Assembly: GCF_011039205.1 (NCBI RefSeq)
Contig: NZ_JAAKEL010000003.1
Location: 186,001-250,000 of the forward strand
Reading direction: 5' to 3'
DNA: 64,000 nucleotides
Source of the DNA: Dysgonomonas sp. ZJ279
GTDB taxonomy: Bacteria; Bacteroidota; Bacteroidia; Bacteroidales; Dysgonomonadaceae
The translations under genes were made by a program, and so were the position numbers. How positions within the stretch are numbered: the first letter of the stretch is position 1; every line of letters begins with the position of its first letter. Below are positions 60,702 through 64,000 of the stretch, piece after piece. Under the pieces are notes generated by a model. The model saw only the letters and a program-made list of their open reading frames with translations, had not been told where the DNA came from and did no database searches.

Positions 60702-62339
60702 TTATTTGTCGAATTTCTCTTTAATCTTAGTGTATTTTTTCTCTCCTACAAATCTTTCTTTAGGCTCGAAATGAGTAGAAAATAGGCTTCGTGAATCATC
60801 ATAGCCCTCATATTCCAGTCCACTCATATCGGATATGGTATAAATGAAATCTTGAGTAGAGTAGGGGCGATTGATGTCAAGCACTAGGTCTGAGCGATTC
60901 TTCTTATAATTGTCGGACATCCATACCATAAATGGTATTTCGCACATTGGAGGCGATACCTTTTCGTAAGCATGACCTGCAAATTCACGGTAATCATATA
61001 GCTCTTCTCCATGATCGGAAAGATAGATCATTGCAGTTTTCTGATTTTGTAGCCCTTCGAGTGATTTTATCACACTATTTATAATGAAGTCGTTGTATAG
61101 AACCGAATTGTCGTATTTATCTATTGTCTTCTTTGCTTGTTTGTCCCTGAAAATGGCAGTATCGACAAGGTTGTCGTTGGCATTATTAAATACAATATAC
61201 TCTTTGGGATATCTGAATTCATAAGCCATGTGGTTGCCTATCAGATGGATAACAATAAGTCTGTTTTTGATTGTTTGGTTGTCTAATATTTCGTGAAAAG
61301 TATCCAGAACAACATCATCGTGCTGTTTGTGTTGGGCAACATTATATTTATTTTTAGCTAACGTGAGTAATACATCATAGCTGGATCTATATTTCTCACT
61401 GAATTCTTGATTACTTATGAGGTATGTATCATAATCGGCCCGATTGAATAATTCGAATAGAGAAGGATATTTCGTGAAATATTCGGGGTGCTCTAAGTCT
61501 GACATGGTGAGCAAAGAGCGCATTACAGGAATAGTGTGTACCTGAGGCGATACTACATCTGTGTAAACATGGAGTTGATCGTTTTTTACTAAATTCGATA
61601 ATAGCGGGTTTGTATTTCGTGCATAGCCATAGAGAGACATGTGGCGCTTGGTCAAAGATTCACCGATAACAATAACGATTGTTTGAGGAAGCGAGTCCTG
61701 ATGAGTTACCTTTACTTCGAATGGTTGGTTCTGCCTTTCTTTAATAGTCTTTATCTCGTAGCTTACTCTTAGTTTATAGCTTACAAACGTTTTATAGAAA
61801 TTGATAAAATAGACAGAGCGTGATACCCTGTTTATACCAACGATTGATATAAGTACAATTATACTAAGAATAAAAATGGCTTTATGATCTTTTACTTTTA
61901 GCCGTTTAAAAGATTTCATCTTGCATATCATTACAATTGGGATTGCAGTATAGACCAATACACCGACAATCACCCATATACTGAGGTAATAGGCAACAAA
62001 TTCTTTACTTTCTTCCGGATTGGTTTCGAATAGGCTCGTAACACTGTTTTGCTCTAATAATACATGCGCAAACAGAAGATAACTTAAGAAGATAGCTCCC
62101 GGTATAATGGATATGGTCAGTAGAATCGAATATATGATTTTTTCCGATTTAGAACTTATAAAAACTGATAATATCGAAATCGACATAAATAACAATCCAC
62201 AGACTAAAAAAATGGCTAATTTGTCCAATATTGATATATTCTCGGCCAAAGGGCTAAGTATTGGTAATAGGAGTAATATGTAAAATAAGAAGAAAAATTG
62301 AAGCTTTTTATGCTTCAGAATGTCGAGTAATTGATTCAT
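60702..62339 (-). CDS. Phosphoethanolamine-transferase-like sulfatase-family membrane enzyme
   Basis: A 545-residue protein: five N-terminal membrane spans (about 14-32, 40-60, 68-92, 117-138, 153-170), then a periplasmic alkaline-phosphatase-like catalytic domain. The active-site segment VIVIGESLTKRHMSLYGYAR has the nucleophile position at Ser228 right after Gly-Glu (Thr230 is close by); VIHLIGNH and IYLSDHGEELYD are metal-ligand motifs. EptA/CptA-type enzymes add phosphoethanolamine to lipid A or core sugars and affect resistance to cationic peptides. It is divergent from corA. Confidence 0.9.
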   Translation of the reverse strand: MNQLLDILKHKKLQFFFLFYILLLLPILSPLAENISILDKLAIFLVCGLLFMSISILSVFISSKSEKIIYSILLTISIIPGAIFLSYLLFAHVLLEQNSVTSLFETNPEESKEFVAYYLSIWVIVGVLVYTAIPIVMICKMKSFKRLKVKDHKAIFILSIIVLISIVGINRVSRSVYFINFYKTFVSYKLRVSYEIKTIKERQNQPFEVKVTHQDSLPQTIVIVIGESLTKRHMSLYGYARNTNPLLSNLVKNDQLHVYTDVVSPQVHTIPVMRSLLTMSDLEHPEYFTKYPSLFELFNRADYDTYLISNQEFSEKYRSSYDVLLTLAKNKYNVAQHKQHDDVVLDTFHEILDNQTIKNRLIVIHLIGNHMAYEFRYPKEYIVFNNANDNLVDTAIFRDKQAKKTIDKYDNSVLYNDFIINSVIKSLEGLQNQKTAMIYLSDHGEELYDYREFAGHAYEKVSPPMCEIPFMVWMSDNYKKNRSDLVLDINRPYSTQDFIYTISDMSGLEYEGYDDSRSLFSTHFEPKERFVGEKKYTKIKEKFDK

Positions 62340-62414
62340 TAATAGTGTAAAGGTTTACTTTTTAACTCTTTTAATTTAAAGAATATAGGCTGTAAATAAC
62401 CTATCTACAGGGAA

Positions 62415-62458
62415 CAAATATAGTATTTTATTCTTACTTTTGGTGTAATTTACTTTTG
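62415..62458. promoter_or_regulatory. Divergent promoter region with three -7-like boxes
   Basis: The minus strand reads TATATTTG at 62415-62422, facing the phosphoethanolamine-transferase-like gene. On the plus strand TACTTTTG occurs at 62435-62442 and again at 62451-62458, facing corA. All match TAnnTTTG; -33 elements are weak. Confidence 0.45.
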
Positions 62459-62478
62459 TGTAACATTTAGATACGAGT

Positions 62479-63552
62479 ATGGCTAAACGAACATTGAAAA
62501 AACGCAGGCATAAGCAAAGTCGGGAAAGTCAATTCTTGTCAACACCCATCTATCAAGGAGAGAATGATATTCCTACTCAGATAGAGCTTATTCAATACGA
62601 CGAATTAGAGATTGATGTGAGAAATATTTCGCCGGATATTGATATAATGAACGAGATAAAACCGAATAAAATAAATTGGTTTAAGACAGTAGGCGTTTCC
62701 GATGTTACTCGCATTAATCAAATTTGTCGTGGTTGTGGATTACATGGCTTCGATATCAAAGATTTGTTGTCAGATCAGGATGTAGTTAAGGCAGTTGTAT
62801 ATGATAAAGTATCATTTGTTTTAATGCCCGGTTTCTTTTTCAACACAAACGGTGAATTCGAATCTTTTCAGATAGGATTTATATTGGGTGATAATTTTGT
62901 TATAAGTTTCCAAGAATCTCCGATGCCGGTTTTTGATGATGTGAAGAAAGCATTTAATGATAATCATATTCCTCTTCGTCGCAATGGGGCTGATTTTCTG
63001 TTATATGTGCTTTTGAATAGTGTTAATTCATTGTATATGAATGCTTCAATAAGAATAGAGGATCAACTGTTAGATGCAGAAGATCAATTAATAGCCCAAC
63101 GTAATTCGTTGGATATAATGAATTTCTTGCGTGCACGTAGGATGGAATATATTAAGATGAAAAGATCTATAGTTTCTTTTCGTGAGGAATACAGTAACCT
63201 GCTGCGTAATTCGAATAAGTTGATAAAAGATGAAAATATAGTCTATATAAACGATTATGACGATAAATTGCGTACCGTTTTGAGTGATTTGGAGGCTTGT
63301 CATGAGTTACTGGTTTCGCTTATCGATCTTCATTATAGCAACAGTAATATGCGGATGAATGAGATAATGAAGCGATTGACGGTCGTTTCTACGATCTTTA
63401 TTCCATTAACTTTCCTTGCTGGGGTATGGGGTATGAATTTTAAATTCATGCCTGAGACCGAATCCCCGTATGGTTATGTTTTTGCTTGGATTACGTTTAT
63501 AGTTGTTGGTCTTCTGGCAGGTTATTTTTTGAAAAAAAGGAATTGGTTTTAA
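62479..63552 (+). CDS. corA: CorA family magnesium/cobalt transporter
   Basis: A 357-residue CorA-type divalent-cation channel. A basic N-terminus (KRTLKKRRHKQSR), a cytoplasmic alpha/beta domain, a long stalk helix (about 190-295) and two C-terminal spans (STIFIPLTFLAGVWGMNF and YVFAWITFIVVGLLAGYFL). The signature GMN lies in AGVWGMNFKFMPE at the end of the first span, followed by the acidic loop MPETESP. It takes up Mg2+ down the membrane potential as a homopentamer. A TPR gene starts 9 bp downstream and may share its transcript. Confidence 0.95.
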   Translation: MAKRTLKKRRHKQSRESQFLSTPIYQGENDIPTQIELIQYDELEIDVRNISPDIDIMNEIKPNKINWFKTVGVSDVTRINQICRGCGLHGFDIKDLLSDQDVVKAVVYDKVSFVLMPGFFFNTNGEFESFQIGFILGDNFVISFQESPMPVFDDVKKAFNDNHIPLRRNGADFLLYVLLNSVNSLYMNASIRIEDQLLDAEDQLIAQRNSLDIMNFLRARRMEYIKMKRSIVSFREEYSNLLRNSNKLIKDENIVYINDYDDKLRTVLSDLEACHELLVSLIDLHYSNSNMRMNEIMKRLTVVSTIFIPLTFLAGVWGMNFKFMPETESPYGYVFAWITFIVVGLLAGYFLKKRNWF

Positions 63553-63561
63553 AATACCATT

Positions 63562-64000
63562 ATGAGAAGGATTATAGCTATAGTTTTATTTATATCGGTT
63601 TCTATCTTGATGAGCTTTTCTCAGGCAGTACAACCAATAAAAGATATAAAAGTATTATTCGATGATGAACAATATCAAGAGCTTGTAGACCAGTATGCAG
63701 GTAAACCCCGCACATTATCTGCACAAGAGTTGGGTTATGTCGCATCTGCATATTTCAAATTGTCCGACTTCGATAACTGCAATAGATACGCAGGCTTAGC
63801 TCTTCAAAAAGATGCAAATAATTCGTTGGCTTACAATTTAAAAGGTTTGGTATATTCTGCAACGGGTAACTTTCAGGATGCTGTTAATATGTTTAAAAAG
63901 GCGATTGCATTATCACCTCGCGAAGCCGAGTATTATACTAATTTAGGTGACTCTTATCTCGGGTTGGAGCAAATAAGCGAGGCTATTGAGATTTATAAAA
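63562..64000 (+). CDS. Secreted TPR-repeat protein, C-terminus cut off by window edge
   Basis: Opens with ATG at 63562 and remains open to the right edge (146 codons seen). Signal peptide (MRRIIAIVLFISVSILMSFS) and then helical repeats: ELGYVASAYFKLSDFDNC, LAYNLKGLVYSATGNFQDA and EYYTNLGDSYLGLEQISEA are clear TPR units with the usual Gly/Ala/Tyr spacing. It would be a periplasmic protein-interaction scaffold. Its partner is unknown. It starts 9 bp after corA. Confidence 0.85.
   Translation, partial: MRRIIAIVLFISVSILMSFSQAVQPIKDIKVLFDDEQYQELVDQYAGKPRTLSAQELGYVASAYFKLSDFDNCNRYAGLALQKDANNSLAYNLKGLVYSATGNFQDAVNMFKKAIALSPREAEYYTNLGDSYLGLEQISEAIEIYK

Overview
The window is chromosomal DNA from a Bacteroidota bacterium, most likely order Bacteroidales. 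A Dysgonomonas or Porphyromonas-like relative is my guess, with low confidence at genus level. The evidence is a SusC/SusD polysaccharide utilisation locus, the type IX secretion translocon SprA/Sov, the RprX/RprY two-component pair, DUF4421 and DUF6377-type proteins, lipoproteins with Bacteroidales-style lipoboxes, A+T-rich intergenic DNA, and promoters of the TAnnTTTG type. I see no phage, insertion sequence, CRISPR array or rRNA. There is one tRNA.

Layout. 1-3.9 kb: a cut-off multi-membrane protein, thymidylate synthase, and the RprXY two-component system. 4.0-12.2 kb: ruvA followed by the very large sprA. 12.2-14.4 kb: a polytopic membrane protein bracketed by two ~96-bp imperfect direct repeats. 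14.4-18.7 kb: a GH172 (DUF2961) enzyme, a nitroreductase and an M3 metallopeptidase. 18.7-23.3 kb: an lptFG - ribBA - aspartate aminotransferase unit read leftwards. 23.5 kb: tRNA-Met(CAT) with promoter and terminator. 23.6-30.0 kb: a leftward redox unit made of a four-haem NapC/NrfH-like cytochrome fused to a SUMF1-fold domain, two Tat-signal sugar enzymes, and a fused ResB-CcsA cytochrome c maturation protein. 30.2-32.5 kb: ApbE and a lone metal-complex-binding lipoprotein whose promoter lies in four copies of a 9-bp motif.

32.5-46.6 kb is a polysaccharide utilisation locus: SusC, SusD, GH30, a surface glycan-binding lipoprotein and GH3, in the order known for fungal beta-1,6-glucan loci of Bacteroides. 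It has a membrane-anchored regulator upstream and a further predicted glycosidase downstream beyond a terminator. A (CT)26 tract lies upstream of the regulator. 47.0-53.9 kb is a complete phosphate-starvation operon, pstS-pstC-pstA-pstB-phoU-phoB-phoR. 54.3-64 kb holds an AddB-like nuclease, an alkaline-phosphatase-superfamily enzyme, threonine ammonia-lyase, a DUF4421 outer-membrane-type protein, a phosphoethanolamine-transferase-like enzyme, CorA, and a TPR protein cut off by the right edge.

How the genes work together. The glucan locus, the GH172 enzyme and the periplasmic sugar oxidoreductase unit suggest glycan scavenging. The cytochrome and CcsBA would link periplasmic redox chemistry to the quinone pool. 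The most unusual pieces are that redox unit with its cytochrome-SUMF1 fusion, the 2+2 operator-like array before the binding protein, the repeat-bracketed membrane gene, and the CT tract. All assignments come from reading motifs and context by eye; no database search was possible.
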